A program made the translations under genes and the position numbers. 37,337 nucleotides of DNA, taken from contig JAHJLI010000021.1 of the NCBI GenBank assembly GCA_018821785.1, positions 1-37,337 of the forward strand. The letters run 5' to 3'. Below the pieces are notes generated by a model, which was not told the origin of the DNA, made no database searches, and worked only from the letters and a program-made list of their open reading frames with translations. This DNA comes from Pseudomonadota bacterium. GTDB taxonomy: Bacteria; Desulfobacterota; Desulfobulbia; Desulfobulbales; Desulfocapsaceae. Shown piece by piece: positions 1 through 9,393 of the stretch (its first letter is position 1; the number at the start of each line of letters is the position of its first letter).

Positions 1-423
1 ATCAGTGATTTTTCTCTCAGCAAACTTCTCCATGCCCATTTTCTCTAATGCACAAAGGGCCGCTATCCGGTCATCACTACCCCTGAAAAAGGCCCATCGC
101 TTGTCCGGAGAATGCCGGCCCATGAGGACGACATCAAGTGCTGAGGCAGGAAAATTATGATTATGGCTAATCTGTTGCGGCACATAGCCGATCACAGCCC
201 CACCCCGACCGGGAACCTTGCCATTGACCCGAAGGGTTCCTCTGGAAGGCTTAAGCAAGCCTAGAATCAGTTTGACGAGCGTCGTCTTGCCGCCGCCATT
301 GGGCCCGATTATTGCTACAAAATCGCCAGAATGAACGGTAAAATTGATGGCGGACAATACCTCCTGTCCCGGATAGGAAAAAGAGAGCTCTACCATTTCA
401 ACCATCGGATGTGTTTCGTCCAT
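1..423 (-). CDS. Zinc/manganese-type ABC transporter ATP-binding protein, 5' part (ZnuC-like)
   Basis: The gene runs off the left edge; 141 codons from the ATG at 423 are visible. It is the cytoplasmic ATPase that would power metal uptake through a membrane permease. The protein opens with a short leader, then an ABC core (ELSFSYPGQEVLSAINF), a Walker A motif GPNGGGKTT near residues 47-55, and a Q-loop (GYVPQQ) followed by a His/Asn-rich stretch and DVVLMGR, typical of the ZnuC/MntB group. Signature, Walker B and H-loop lie outside the window. A GGGA-like ribosome site precedes the start. Metal specificity cannot be decided from this half; permease and binding protein are probably beyond the left edge. 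Confidence 0.85.
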   Translation of the reverse strand, partial: MDETHPMVEMVELSFSYPGQEVLSAINFTVHSGDFVAIIGPNGGGKTTLVKLILGLLKPSRGTLRVNGKVPGRGGAVIGYVPQQISHNHNFPASALDVVLMGRHSPDKRWAFFRGSDDRIAALCALEKMGMEKFAERKITD

Positions 424-787
424 ATGTATTCCCACAGCAATTTTTCCCTTAACGGCAATTTCCCAGACTATTTGGGATGAGGATTACGTCTTCAACTTTG
501 TGATCATTGTCAAGCGCAGAATGAGGAATCGCACTCTGTTCATCATGGTCCACCATGCATGCAACATCTTGCAAATTTGTTGCGCCGTCAATTTTTGTCG
601 ACCATCATGACAGGGTAGGCAATCAAGACCTCGACTTTGCGCCGACCATTCTGTAAAAACCTTTGTCGGCGGGCATCACTCACTAAACCTCAATGCGAGT
701 CGGTTCCCTCTTTACAGGAGAGGTGCTTTTTTTACCTCATGCAACAATATTGCAGGACCTAAAAAATACCAACGCTTTTTCTTCACT
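424..787. other. Intergenic stretch without a convincing gene
   Basis: This 364-nt gap separates the ABC ATPase from the glycosylase-like gene. On the minus strand a 35-codon ORF (449-556, ATG, Asp/His-rich start MVDHDEQ) lies directly before the ABC gene but has no ribosome site. Another minus frame across about 488-670 contains a single CLPCH haem-like motif but has no start codon before that motif. Both could be relics. No good terminator or zinc-type operator palindrome was seen. Confidence 0.4.
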
Positions 788-1378
788 TCAGCAGATAAAA
801 ACCTTTTTATACTGTTCAACGCGAAAATCGAAGGTGGTAAAGGCGGGGTTATCTTTCTTACGAAGTTTATACAGACTGCTGCTGCCAATAGCCATGTTAG
901 CGGCATTGGAGGGAGAGGTGAGAGAAATGGTAGTAATTTCTCTACAGGCATAAAAAAAACGGTTCCCCCTTGGGGTTTCGTTACTGATGCAATGCAGTTG
1001 TAAGCCATGGCTTTGCAGCAGCTTACGAAAAAGATATTCCGGGCCGTTCTTGCTGTTTCCCCCGGTGAAAACCAAGGTGTGGAGAGTTGGATGCAAATCT
1101 AATTGGGCGATGATGTCACGCAGCTGGATATCCCGCATGCCAAGGTCGGAGGCATTGATTTGATCCCTCAAACATGACTCGACGATATCACAGATGCCTA
1201 TTTTTTCTCGACGCAAAAAAGCCTGGCGCTGACTGACCGCTTCTTCCGAATTGTCGTAGCGCAAATTGAGGCTGAAGATTGCATCGAGCACCGGCCACAA
1301 CAACCCATCGCAACTTCCATAACAGAAATTGACATCTTTTCCTCTCAGTTCTCCGAACGAAAAGCGCGGTGGCGGCAA
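788..1378 (-). CDS. Uracil-DNA-glycosylase-superfamily protein
   Basis: This is probably a small DNA-repair glycosylase that removes deaminated or mismatched bases. The N-terminal motif VGTLPPPRFSFG followed by VNFCYGS and LLWPVLDAIF matches the active-site loop of UDG-superfamily proteins, and FTGGNSKNG is a plausible later substrate loop. The coordinates use the TTG at 1378, but the conserved frame extends upstream (FIPEGAGKIIVGT) with no ATG or GTG before an in-frame stop near 1520. The true start may therefore be a rare ATT/ATA codon near 1447, where an AAGAAGAAG run could act as ribosome site. The gene follows the second prkA-like gene closely and may be its last cistron. Substrate is unknown. 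Confidence 0.6.
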   Translation of the reverse strand: MPPPRFSFGELRGKDVNFCYGSCDGLLWPVLDAIFSLNLRYDNSEEAVSQRQAFLRREKIGICDIVESCLRDQINASDLGMRDIQLRDIIAQLDLHPTLHTLVFTGGNSKNGPEYLFRKLLQSHGLQLHCISNETPRGNRFFYACREITTISLTSPSNAANMAIGSSSLYKLRKKDNPAFTTFDFRVEQYKKVFIC

Positions 1379-1482
1379 TGTCCCGACAATGATTTTACCG
1401 GCCCCTTCGGGAATGAAGATTGGGTAGGGGTGTTGATGAAAAAAAATGGTGCTCTTCTTCTTTGGTGTTGGTCGGAAACCGG

Positions 1483-3780
1483 TTATTTTTTTGCTGTGGT
1501 ACCCGAGAACATCTCGGCAAGATTATTGTCGATGACATAGCTGCATATTTCTTTTGCACCCTGTCTCGAATAGCGGTGCTTTTTCTGAAGATTGTCGATC
1601 ATAAAGCTGATATCACTTTGAATCTTGTTGTCATAGGTTCTGAACTGGTCGAGATCAAAATCCTTTACTGCCCGCCGGAAATTCTCATTCTTTAAAAACG
1701 GCTCGAGCACTTTTTCTTTAAGATTATAGGTATATCTCTCATAAAGATGGATATAGAGAGCAGTCTCAGTAATTGGCAATCCATCGCGCAACATCTCCTG
1801 GGGCAAGGCCAATGTTGTGTAAGATTTCTGCACGCTGCTACGGAAAGCAGCAGCGTTTCTCTGCTCTATCTGCAGTCGAGACTCCAATCTTCTAAAGAAT
1901 TCTTCATTAATTTCAAGATGTTCTCCGGTAAACTCACAATTTTCTACCGACCCGAGCTCAAAATTGACAGCAAAAATATAATTAATGATCTCCTTCGAGA
2001 TCTGCTCTTCGTTATAATAGTATAGAGACTCTTTGACCTGTTGGAGAACGGTAAAGTTATACATTCTCAGGAGGGAATCGAGAAAGCCCATGGGCAGAAT
2101 GTTGCGATCTTCCTTGCAGTATTTTCGGAAAAACTTTCTGAGCATGGACATATCGATAAGCTTATCTTCCCGAACATAGGTTGAATAAAATTCGTTAAAC
2201 AACTTGATTGAATCGCGGCCGGAAAGGCCTTTCCACCCGTCTTTTTCAGATTCTGCAATGATACTCTGCCGCCTCTTGGCAGTGAAGCTGGCCACATCTT
2301 CTTCTTTAAGCCACTCAGGGATATAGCCGGTAAAAATCTCCATTTTAAGAAGTTGCAGGTTAGTATCACAATACATCTCATACTTTTCAGGCTTGCTGAT
2401 CCATTCCTCCATCGCCTCAGACTTGGTCCTCAGTCTTGTGGCAATAATGACTCTGGCGAAGTTATGGAGAACTCTGGGGAGAAAACTTTCGTCAATGTGT
2501 TTGCCGAAGTTTTCACGATAAATATCTACTTCTGTCTGCAAATCAAGGACATAGGGGATGTTGATATATTCTACTCGATCACTGAAAGCCTGCAGATCAT
2601 CAAGCAGTTTCTTGTCCTCGGGATTCATGAGAGCAAACAGCAGGGAATTTACCTTTTCTTCAATATCTTCAACCTTGTGCACCCCGTCGCTGATAATATT
2701 ATGCAGTTCCATCAGCCTCTCGGTGTTATGCGACTTAATGTCCATCAAGGCATAAATACCGTTATTTGTTTTGGCGTACCGGGAATAAATATAGCTGACA
2801 TGTTTGCTTCCAGAAAGCATGGCATCGAGTTTCTTCTGGAGCACCTCATTGGTGAGGACATTTTGCCTTAGTGGTTTATCGCCGGGATTAAAGACCGACA
2901 CACCTTCACCCAGACGACGATTGTAAACAAAAGGTCGGGCGTAGACGCATTCCAGAACTTTATACGGATCGTGGTGTTTCTTCAGCAATTCCTGGTACAG
3001 CGAAACACAGATGGTGCAGGGTTCCTCAAGAAAAATCCACTCGAATTTCTTTTCAGTGAACAACTGCCACTTAAACTCATCATTTTCAAAGAGATCATCA
3101 AAGAATTGTCGCCGGATCTCCTTCGGGATAAGAAGGAGCGGGTTATCGTGGCTCGGGCAAGGTACATCGAAATAGCCTCCCAGATCCTTATCTGCATCAC
3201 ACGCACATTTCATTTCCGAGGCCAGTTCCGTCTTGCCCTCGTTTTCCAGGACCCAAGCCAGCTTCTGGGTAAGTGAATTGAGGCTATGCACCCCTCCCAC
3301 CAGATGATCCTGTTTCAGTCGCCAGACCACTTCATATCTGCATCCTTCCGGCGAGTTGGCATATTCTTCGAACTTCTGCAGGAGATTATTAAGAAAGGTT
3401 GACTTACCGCTGCCGTGCGGCCCATCGAAGATGTATATTTTATTTTGTTTAGCCCCTACTTTGAAACTATCGACATGGCGCATCAAGCGATTGGCAAAAA
3501 GGCGATCGGCAAAAAATGCCCTGTCGGCACCGTCGACAAAAAGCTTAGTACAGTCGTATTTCAGAAATCCAATAGATTCGGGGTCTTCACCATACTCATC
3601 GATACCGTCGCACACCAGGGAATTGGCCATATCCGAATACACCTGATAAACATTGCGGATTACCCGTTGCGGAGAGGCAATAACCTCCTGGAGAAACTCT
3701 TGGAAAGAGAGAATTGGCGACTGGCTTAATTGCCCCCGGCAATTCTCAAGACTCCCCATGGCTTTGCTTAAATCGCGCAT
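1483..3780 (-). CDS. Second PrkA-type AAA+ serine kinase-like ATPase
   Basis: A 765-residue P-loop protein of the PrkA serine protein kinase family, larger than the YeaG-type paralogue encoded at the head of the same cluster (686 residues). Walker A is GPHGSGKST at residues 120-128, after a helical N-terminal region. The remainder is mostly alpha-helical, with many charged segments and no membrane span or signal peptide, so it should be cytoplasmic. PrkA proteins combine an AAA+ domain with a C-terminal kinase-like domain. The start lies 17 nt beyond the spoVR stop, so the two are co-transcribed. In E. coli only yeaG, yeaH and ycgB are known; the second kinase is the unusual part. Family assignment is good; kinase activity is inferred. 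Confidence 0.75.
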   Translation of the reverse strand: MRDLSKAMGSLENCRGQLSQSPILSFQEFLQEVIASPQRVIRNVYQVYSDMANSLVCDGIDEYGEDPESIGFLKYDCTKLFVDGADRAFFADRLFANRLMRHVDSFKVGAKQNKIYIFDGPHGSGKSTFLNNLLQKFEEYANSPEGCRYEVVWRLKQDHLVGGVHSLNSLTQKLAWVLENEGKTELASEMKCACDADKDLGGYFDVPCPSHDNPLLLIPKEIRRQFFDDLFENDEFKWQLFTEKKFEWIFLEEPCTICVSLYQELLKKHHDPYKVLECVYARPFVYNRRLGEGVSVFNPGDKPLRQNVLTNEVLQKKLDAMLSGSKHVSYIYSRYAKTNNGIYALMDIKSHNTERLMELHNIISDGVHKVEDIEEKVNSLLFALMNPEDKKLLDDLQAFSDRVEYINIPYVLDLQTEVDIYRENFGKHIDESFLPRVLHNFARVIIATRLRTKSEAMEEWISKPEKYEMYCDTNLQLLKMEIFTGYIPEWLKEEDVASFTAKRRQSIIAESEKDGWKGLSGRDSIKLFNEFYSTYVREDKLIDMSMLRKFFRKYCKEDRNILPMGFLDSLLRMYNFTVLQQVKESLYYYNEEQISKEIINYIFAVNFELGSVENCEFTGEHLEINEEFFRRLESRLQIEQRNAAAFRSSVQKSYTTLALPQEMLRDGLPITETALYIHLYERYTYNLKEKVLEPFLKNENFRRAVKDFDLDQFRTYDNKIQSDISFMIDNLQKKHRYSRQGAKEICSYVIDNNLAEMFSGTTAKK

Positions 3781-3797
3781 GCACTCACCTTTCTCTT

Positions 3798-5423
3798 CTA
3801 TTGATCAACCTGCACTCGGGTCATTTTTCTTTCTTTCATGGTGTAGCGAATTCGTCGCCATTTTATTTCCCTGTGAGGATGTTCTTCTTTGCCGGTTTGC
3901 CTGGGGTCCTTTTTCACCGGCTCGGGCTCAAAGGTATACAGACAGGTCTTTCCTCCCCACAAAAACTCAATACCCATAAGGGCACCTTCGATATAATCTC
4001 GGTAGAGGGGTTTATCTTCAAAAACATGGTTCAATATCAGCGCATTATCATCATCGATATTGATGTTAATGGCTGGTGGATGATACAGGGAGTCGGCGAC
4101 CATCGCTTTATATTGCTCGGCTTTCCGAGACTTCACATAGTATTCCCAGGTCATCCGCTCTTTGTTCAGCCTTTTGTCGGCCACAAACAACCTATGCAGG
4201 TCAACGAATTCCTGATCGATGTATGAATTTACAAACATCGAGTCACAGAAATTCTCCCGAATCGAAAAGATGAATTCTTTGCCCCGACCAGTGTTTTTAT
4301 TGTACATCTTCTTGTCATGATAGTCAGCAATCCGCCTGTAATCAAAGGTCATCTTGCCTTTATCTGCCTGGTCTTCAAGAAAACTGAAAAGGCGCATGCC
4401 AAGAGCATAAGGATTGAGACCAACCCTCGGCATGGAGGTCACTTTGGCATTGATCACCGCATAATCCACCTCGTGTCCCCTGATCCGCTCATCTTTCAAA
4501 AAGAGTTTGTCATGCCAGTAACTTGCCCAACCTTCATTGAGGATTTTAGTGCGAATCTGCGGTTGAAAGTAGAGAGAGGTGGCGCGGATCACCTCAATAA
4601 CCGTGAGCATCCATTTGTTTTCTTCCCGCCTCAGAAATTTGGAATTTTCCATAAGAAATTGCAGGAGATCCCGCCTGCCACCCTTGTTCTGCTCTTTAAC
4701 GGCTCTTTCAAAAAGAGATTCAAACTCTGCGTGTTTTTTCTTTACGTATTCGACAAAACGTTCTGCTCCGTCCGAGGGAAATTCTCGAAGCAGGCTGTTA
4801 TAATGCTCTATTTCAGTAACATAGGCGGCTATTGATTTCTTCTCCTTTTCCTGTAAAAAGACATCGAAATAATAATCGACCATCGTCAGTTTTTTGCCGT
4901 TTACGGAAAGCGATGCGAGCACATCAAAATAGCCCACCAAGTTGTCGATGGATCTGGCAAACTCGATAATGTAGTCCACCCAGCGACCCTTTTCCGAGCG
5001 GAGTTTGGCAATGATTCGTTTGTCGGCGAGGGCCTTGCCGGCAAAGTCGTAGTCCCAGGTATTGGCGAAGAAATGATTATTTTGAAAAAAGTCGATGTGA
5101 CCGAGAACATGATAGAAAATCATGACGTTCAGCCAGTCGGGATTATTGTCGTTATAGAAAGAAATCGCCGGCCGGGTGTTGATGACCGTTTCATAGGGGT
5201 TGTTGGGATAGAGTTCGTACTGGCCCTGTTCCTTTAATACCTCGACATCCTGCACCCAGTAATCATACAGGGTGGGGATCATGTTTTTCGGGGATAGCTG
5301 GAGGAAGTCACGATTGGTGACTATATACTCGAGACTCTGATCCTGAAAGCTCAGACCGGCATCACGCGCCCGTTCCTTGCATCCTTCCATGATCTTTTTC
5401 GCATGTTGACTGACCAGTTCCAT
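3798..5423 (-). CDS. SpoVR family protein (YcgB-like)
   Basis: 541 residues, close to E. coli YcgB (about 510). SpoVR was named for a spore cortex defect in Bacillus, but it is widespread in non-sporulating bacteria, where it sits with PrkA and YeaH and is linked to stationary-phase or stress adaptation; the biochemical role is unknown. Hallmarks are the N-terminal helical region, HVLGHIDFFQNN near residues 107-118, LNEGWASYWHDK near 290-300 and NPYALG near 340. The ATG at 5423 has GAGGTG seven nt upstream. No membrane segments. It lies between yeaH (95 nt gap) and the second prkA-like gene (17 nt gap), so an operon is likely. Confidence 0.9.
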   Translation of the reverse strand: MELVSQHAKKIMEGCKERARDAGLSFQDQSLEYIVTNRDFLQLSPKNMIPTLYDYWVQDVEVLKEQGQYELYPNNPYETVINTRPAISFYNDNNPDWLNVMIFYHVLGHIDFFQNNHFFANTWDYDFAGKALADKRIIAKLRSEKGRWVDYIIEFARSIDNLVGYFDVLASLSVNGKKLTMVDYYFDVFLQEKEKKSIAAYVTEIEHYNSLLREFPSDGAERFVEYVKKKHAEFESLFERAVKEQNKGGRRDLLQFLMENSKFLRREENKWMLTVIEVIRATSLYFQPQIRTKILNEGWASYWHDKLFLKDERIRGHEVDYAVINAKVTSMPRVGLNPYALGMRLFSFLEDQADKGKMTFDYRRIADYHDKKMYNKNTGRGKEFIFSIRENFCDSMFVNSYIDQEFVDLHRLFVADKRLNKERMTWEYYVKSRKAEQYKAMVADSLYHPPAININIDDDNALILNHVFEDKPLYRDYIEGALMGIEFLWGGKTCLYTFEPEPVKKDPRQTGKEEHPHREIKWRRIRYTMKERKMTRVQVDQ

Positions 5424-5518
5424 AGCACCTCACAGTGAGCGTAAGCCGTAGCGTAAAAAATTGTCTTCCGCGATGTGGAGGCCATTTGTTGTCCACCGAC
5501 ACCGTGATCCACCGGTTA

Positions 5519-6913
5519 TCAGGATATTAATTCCCGAATCCCAGTGATGAGCCGCGATTCGGTTGTATCCTTGGAAATAACATCGAGTCTCAACAAAGCC
5601 TTCTTTTCCTGAAGCAGTCCGGATCTACGAAGATACTTTTCCACCTCGGTCTGCCCGGAGATACCGTAGCCGTTTTCAGCAATGGTGATGCCGACCCGGC
5701 TGGCATATTCGAGCATTTTATTAAGTTCGGGAATGGCCTTCTCGCCTTTCGTGTCCCAGTCATCTCCGTCGGTACCGTGAAATACGTAGATATTGTTGTC
5801 ACGCTCAAGCGTCTCGTCTTCAACGATTTTATTGACCAGCGCGTAGGCACTGGAAACCTGGGTACCGCCGGCGACGCTGGAGTTGTAGTAGGTCTGGAAA
5901 TTATCTACTTCCTTGGCCTCGGTATCGTGTAGGATGAATCTGGTAACAACCTGATTTTTATACTGATAGATGAGCCAGGAATAGATAAGCACATGCTGGT
6001 TAACAACTAGCTCGGTGGGCTTGCCTCCCATGGAACCGGAATAGTCACGGACGAAAAACACCACCGCCTGTGACTCGTAGTCCTTTTCCTTGGAAAGAAT
6101 GCGATAGACCTTGTCCTTCGGGGAAATGAGCAGTTTACGGCTGTCTACCGTCCCCTGGCCCTTGATTCGCTGCAGGGCGATATTTGTCTCTATGATTTGC
6201 CGCAGGGTAGCTTTTTTATCAAGGAACTGCCCGAAGCCTCGATTTCTATCGGTCAGATCGTAGGTGAATTTGGTGAGTGAGCGTTTTTTGCCCTTATCTT
6301 TCAAATTGGGCAACTCGAACTGCTCGGTGAGAATACGTCCCAGGTCGTAAGCATTGGATTCCACATCATGGCCGCCACCATCACCCTGGCCCGCGCCGCC
6401 CTGGCCTGCGCCCGGTTCTGGTCTTACCGGTTGTTCACCGATGACCTCACCCTCTTCGCCCTCACCGGCACCGCCTTCGCCTCCTCCCTCTCCATCGCCA
6501 CCTTCGCCCTCTTCATTCATCCGAATCCGGTCATGGAGCAGTTTTTCCTCCACCGTGGTCGGTACGATAATCACCTTGTCATCTCCGTCCTGACTCGGCT
6601 TGACCATCTTGCCGATTCGTATTTTCCGAGGAAAACCATCCTTTTCCCGCTGCTTATCCCGTTCCAGCAGATAGTCAAGGGACTGGACCGAGGTGAGGGC
6701 CATAAGGTGCGGCGGAGAGGCATCGTGGAGTATCTCCGGATCATTGTAGGCATAGAGGCTGCGAATTGTCGGCCGGGTGATACATCTATGCTCACCGTCC
6801 AGGTCAAGCAGATCCAGTTCATGACGGATCATCTTGTCCTGTTCTTGCGTCAGTCCCTGATCTTTAAGGGTGTGATAGAGGGCCCGAAGTCTGTTCTTCA
6901 TCTGTCGCTTCAC
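5519..6913 (-). CDS. yeaH: YeaH/DUF444 von Willebrand factor A protein
   Basis: 464 residues; partner of the PrkA/YeaG kinase. In E. coli, YeaG and YeaH act together in the response to prolonged nitrogen starvation. Residues 135-182 form a very Gly/Glu-rich low-complexity linker. The VWA domain follows with an intact MIDAS metal site: DYSGSM (Asp290, Ser292, Ser294), Thr351 in GGTQVSS and the Asp cluster at 382-385. The pairing of an AAA+ protein with a VWA protein resembles MoxR-VWA couples. The GTG at 6913 has AAAGG touching it, too close to work well, so the ATG twelve nt downstream (6901) may be the real start. Cytoplasmic. Confidence 0.9.
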   Translation of the reverse strand: MKRQMKNRLRALYHTLKDQGLTQEQDKMIRHELDLLDLDGEHRCITRPTIRSLYAYNDPEILHDASPPHLMALTSVQSLDYLLERDKQREKDGFPRKIRIGKMVKPSQDGDDKVIIVPTTVEEKLLHDRIRMNEEGEGGDGEGGGEGGAGEGEEGEVIGEQPVRPEPGAGQGGAGQGDGGGHDVESNAYDLGRILTEQFELPNLKDKGKKRSLTKFTYDLTDRNRGFGQFLDKKATLRQIIETNIALQRIKGQGTVDSRKLLISPKDKVYRILSKEKDYESQAVVFFVRDYSGSMGGKPTELVVNQHVLIYSWLIYQYKNQVVTRFILHDTEAKEVDNFQTYYNSSVAGGTQVSSAYALVNKIVEDETLERDNNIYVFHGTDGDDWDTKGEKAIPELNKMLEYASRVGITIAENGYGISGQTEVEKYLRRSGLLQEKKALLRLDVISKDTTESRLITGIRELIS

Positions 6914-7060
6914 CCTTTGTGTTGGGTTAAGGAACCATCAGGAGCTGTTGCCGAAAGAGCTTGTTTTGCTTTATGCTTTCAGTACAGATCCTTGTATCGT
7001 TCCAGCTCTCACACTTGTGCAAACATACTAGGAACGACGGCCTGCTGCCAGGGTGGCGGC

Positions 7061-9121
7061 TCAGTTCTCGTCCACCTGGGTGCAAAAGTATTCAATAGTC
7101 TTCTGGGCACAGGTGGTACAGTACCCGAGTTTATTCAGCATCGTTTCGATCATACGATCGTAGAGTTTCTGGTTTTCCTCGTTGGTGCGATTGGCCAGAG
7201 CCCCGATGAGGCTACCAGAACCGGCAATATCCGATTTCAGACGGACATCGGTGACCGCTTTGACCAGTTCCAGATTGTCCATGAAATCATAATCCGGACG
7301 TACAGATATTTTCTGACCGTAGATCTTGCGGATCGAGGTTCTGAAGGAATCTTTCTGCTCCTTGGTCTTCAAGCCAAGACAATCTTCAACCGAATTGATA
7401 TACCGCTCATCGATCTTCAAGGCCTGCAGTTCACCAGTCTGCGGGTTTTTATATTTCCACATCTTGTCGGCCCCAAGATTCTCGGCGTCAATGCCGATAA
7501 TCATATTGACGTAGTTCAACACATCTTTTCTGATCGCCAGCGGTTCATCCATATAGGCGTTGAACATCTCGGTCATGATCCGTTCCCGATACAGCCCTTT
7601 GGCGATCTTCAGGTCATCAAGGAATTTTGCCCGGTCTTTCGCCTCCGAGACATAGTCGAGAATGACCCGTTCAAAGGCATGGAACACATCGTAGGCGAAC
7701 ATGCACTTACCCTCGTTGGTCTCCGAGCTCTCCAGCATAAGCTGAATGGTGCGCCCAAGATTTCTCTGACCAAGCCCTTTTTGCCCAAAACGCTTGGTTA
7801 TATCGTGTTCCTGACTGAGGGTATCGATGACTTCCGAAAGGGTCTTGAGACTCTTTTCTCCGGCCACCTCTCCGGCCGCAAGCTTCATGGTCTCAATGGG
7901 GGTGAGTTTTTCCGACCTGGGCAAACGGGTAAGAACCACTGCCACTGAAGCAGCGTGGTTGAGGTTGGGGTCCTGATGCATCACGTCGCCGGTCAGGGTG
8001 GTCTTTGATTCATTGCCAATGGCGTAGGCGGTCAGTTCTTTCTGCTGCACATGATTGGTGTTGTGCGAGACATAGCAGATGCGGCAACGGTCGACGATCG
8101 GTGCTTCCTCTTTTTCTGCAAGAAAACGGTTGAACTCCGAGTTATTGCTGGTGGCGACGATGAGGCTGTCGATCGGCCACTTGTAACCGTCGATCTCGAT
8201 GCTCCGATTTTGAATGATGCCGAGATAAACCTGCACCAGATCTTTCTTGTTTTTATAAATCTCATCGCTGAAGTGGATACCACCCCCGGCGACCCTGGCA
8301 AGAGCTCCGCGCCTCAGGTCGAAGCGGTAGGGGTTGTTGGTGTCGGTGATATGCAGCAACCGCTGGATCGATTCCTCCCCCAGCAGGTCGACCGCCGAGG
8401 AGGTGATCTTGTCCTTGGCCGGATATTTGCCGGTCACCGTCCCGAGACTCTCTACCAGTGGTACGGACACGATATCAATAAAATTAAGCATATCGTCCAT
8501 TTTGTTGCCGGTGAATTCTCGGATATTGTTCCAGATATAGGCGGTACAAGCGCCCAAGGGGCGATAATTGTCATACCACTTCTCCAGCATACCTTTTTCC
8601 ACGCGGTAGCGTCTTGCCAGGAATTGTGCTGATTCGTCCCTGGTTTCCTGCAGATTCATGGCGAGTACCATCGGGTCTTCATAAGTCTGCGATTCGATGG
8701 TGGTAATGTTGCCGTAAGAACCGAGTTTGTCGAGGCCTGTAAAGCGAAAGGTATACTTCCTGTTGGTCGGAATTGTTAAAAACTGGCGGTACAGTTTACA
8801 GAGATATTCAACAAGAAAGGTCTTGCCGTTTCCTGGTTCACCGACCAGAACGAAAGCCATTTCAGCAGACGATCCTCCTTCGGAAGCATCCTTGACAAAG
8901 GAAACAAAAGAGTTGATTTCGTCATACATACCGACAATATGTTTTGGGCCATCACGAAATATCCTGAAGTCAAAGGTGCTTTTCCCATTGACCATTACCT
9001 TGTCGATCTCCCCCCCCAACACCATGCGGCTGACACTCTGGAACGCGTTTTCGAAAACCCGTTCTCCCTTTTTTACCGAGGTAATATGGTAATGGAGTGA
9101 ATTATTCCTTTGTTCTGCCAT
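7061..9121 (-). CDS. prkA: PrkA family serine protein kinase (YeaG-like)
   Basis: 686 residues, first gene of the cluster. Family role: an AAA+ domain fused to a C-terminal kinase-like domain that phosphorylates Ser/Thr of target proteins under starvation. Walker A GEPGNGKT is at residues 94-101; a strongly conserved block IHFSDEIYKNKKDLVQ and the sensor-1-like ATSNNSEF follow near 310-360. The C-terminus carries Cys residues (CTTC and a further Cys within the last 22 residues) that could form a small metal site. The ATG at 9121 is preceded by AAGGAGGGG, a strong ribosome site. Divergent from the YheO-type regulator at 9394; the shared 272-nt spacer should hold its promoter. No clean sigma-54 site was found. 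Confidence 0.92.
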   Translation of the reverse strand: MAEQRNNSLHYHITSVKKGERVFENAFQSVSRMVLGGEIDKVMVNGKSTFDFRIFRDGPKHIVGMYDEINSFVSFVKDASEGGSSAEMAFVLVGEPGNGKTFLVEYLCKLYRQFLTIPTNRKYTFRFTGLDKLGSYGNITTIESQTYEDPMVLAMNLQETRDESAQFLARRYRVEKGMLEKWYDNYRPLGACTAYIWNNIREFTGNKMDDMLNFIDIVSVPLVESLGTVTGKYPAKDKITSSAVDLLGEESIQRLLHITDTNNPYRFDLRRGALARVAGGGIHFSDEIYKNKKDLVQVYLGIIQNRSIEIDGYKWPIDSLIVATSNNSEFNRFLAEKEEAPIVDRCRICYVSHNTNHVQQKELTAYAIGNESKTTLTGDVMHQDPNLNHAASVAVVLTRLPRSEKLTPIETMKLAAGEVAGEKSLKTLSEVIDTLSQEHDITKRFGQKGLGQRNLGRTIQLMLESSETNEGKCMFAYDVFHAFERVILDYVSEAKDRAKFLDDLKIAKGLYRERIMTEMFNAYMDEPLAIRKDVLNYVNMIIGIDAENLGADKMWKYKNPQTGELQALKIDERYINSVEDCLGLKTKEQKDSFRTSIRKIYGQKISVRPDYDFMDNLELVKAVTDVRLKSDIAGSGSLIGALANRTNEENQKLYDRMIETMLNKLGYCTTCAQKTIEYFCTQVDEN

Positions 9122-9285
9122 CGTTCCCCTCCTTGACAGGTTAGTAAGGTTGATGCGTTGTATAGTTACTTTATTATCGGCGTTTAAAAATAAATTTCAA
9201 GGAATTCTAGATAATAAATTGTCTTAATAGAAAAAACTAGTGCATCGGTCTTTGCCGGCGACGGGCATCATGGGAGGAAAAATTC

Positions 9286-9303
9286 AACATTATTTGCAAT
9301 GTT
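9286..9303. promoter_or_regulatory. Inverted repeat, possible operator in divergent spacer
   Basis: AACATT, six nt, then AATGTT: a perfect 6-bp dyad in the spacer between prkA and the YheO-type regulator gene. A second short dyad (TCAAC, six T, GTTGA) follows at once and runs into the putative -35 box at 9315. This is the usual place for an autoregulatory operator. Binding is inferred. Confidence 0.35.
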
Positions 9304-9314
9304 CAACTTTTTTG

Positions 9315-9343
9315 TTGACTCTTTTGCCGATGACTGCCAAAAT
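9315..9343 (+). promoter_or_regulatory. Putative sigma-70 promoter of the regulator-ridA-desulfidase operon
   Basis: TTGACT (9315-9320), a 17-nt spacer and CAAAAT (9338-9343, four of six consensus positions) lie about 50 nt before the ATG at 9394. Spacing is ideal and no competing site was noticed. Confidence 0.4.
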
Positions 9344-9393
9344 AGATTGGTGCATATTCACAAAATCAACTGATGCCTGTTCGATAATTACTG

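Noticed and set aside
488-670. Cytochrome c gene (single CLPCH motif, minus strand)
   Set aside because: The frame has no start codon before the motif, holds only one haem motif and is short; chance or a relic.
6368-7948. 526-codon plus-strand frame
   Set aside because: Exact antisense of yeaH and prkA, both with clear domains; no ribosome site and no recognisable protein motif. High-GC codon shadow.
9322-9352. Possible sigma-54 promoter of prkA (TTGGCA then GGC on the minus strand)
   Set aside because: Spacing between the GG and GC elements is 9 nt instead of 10 and the -12 box is poor.
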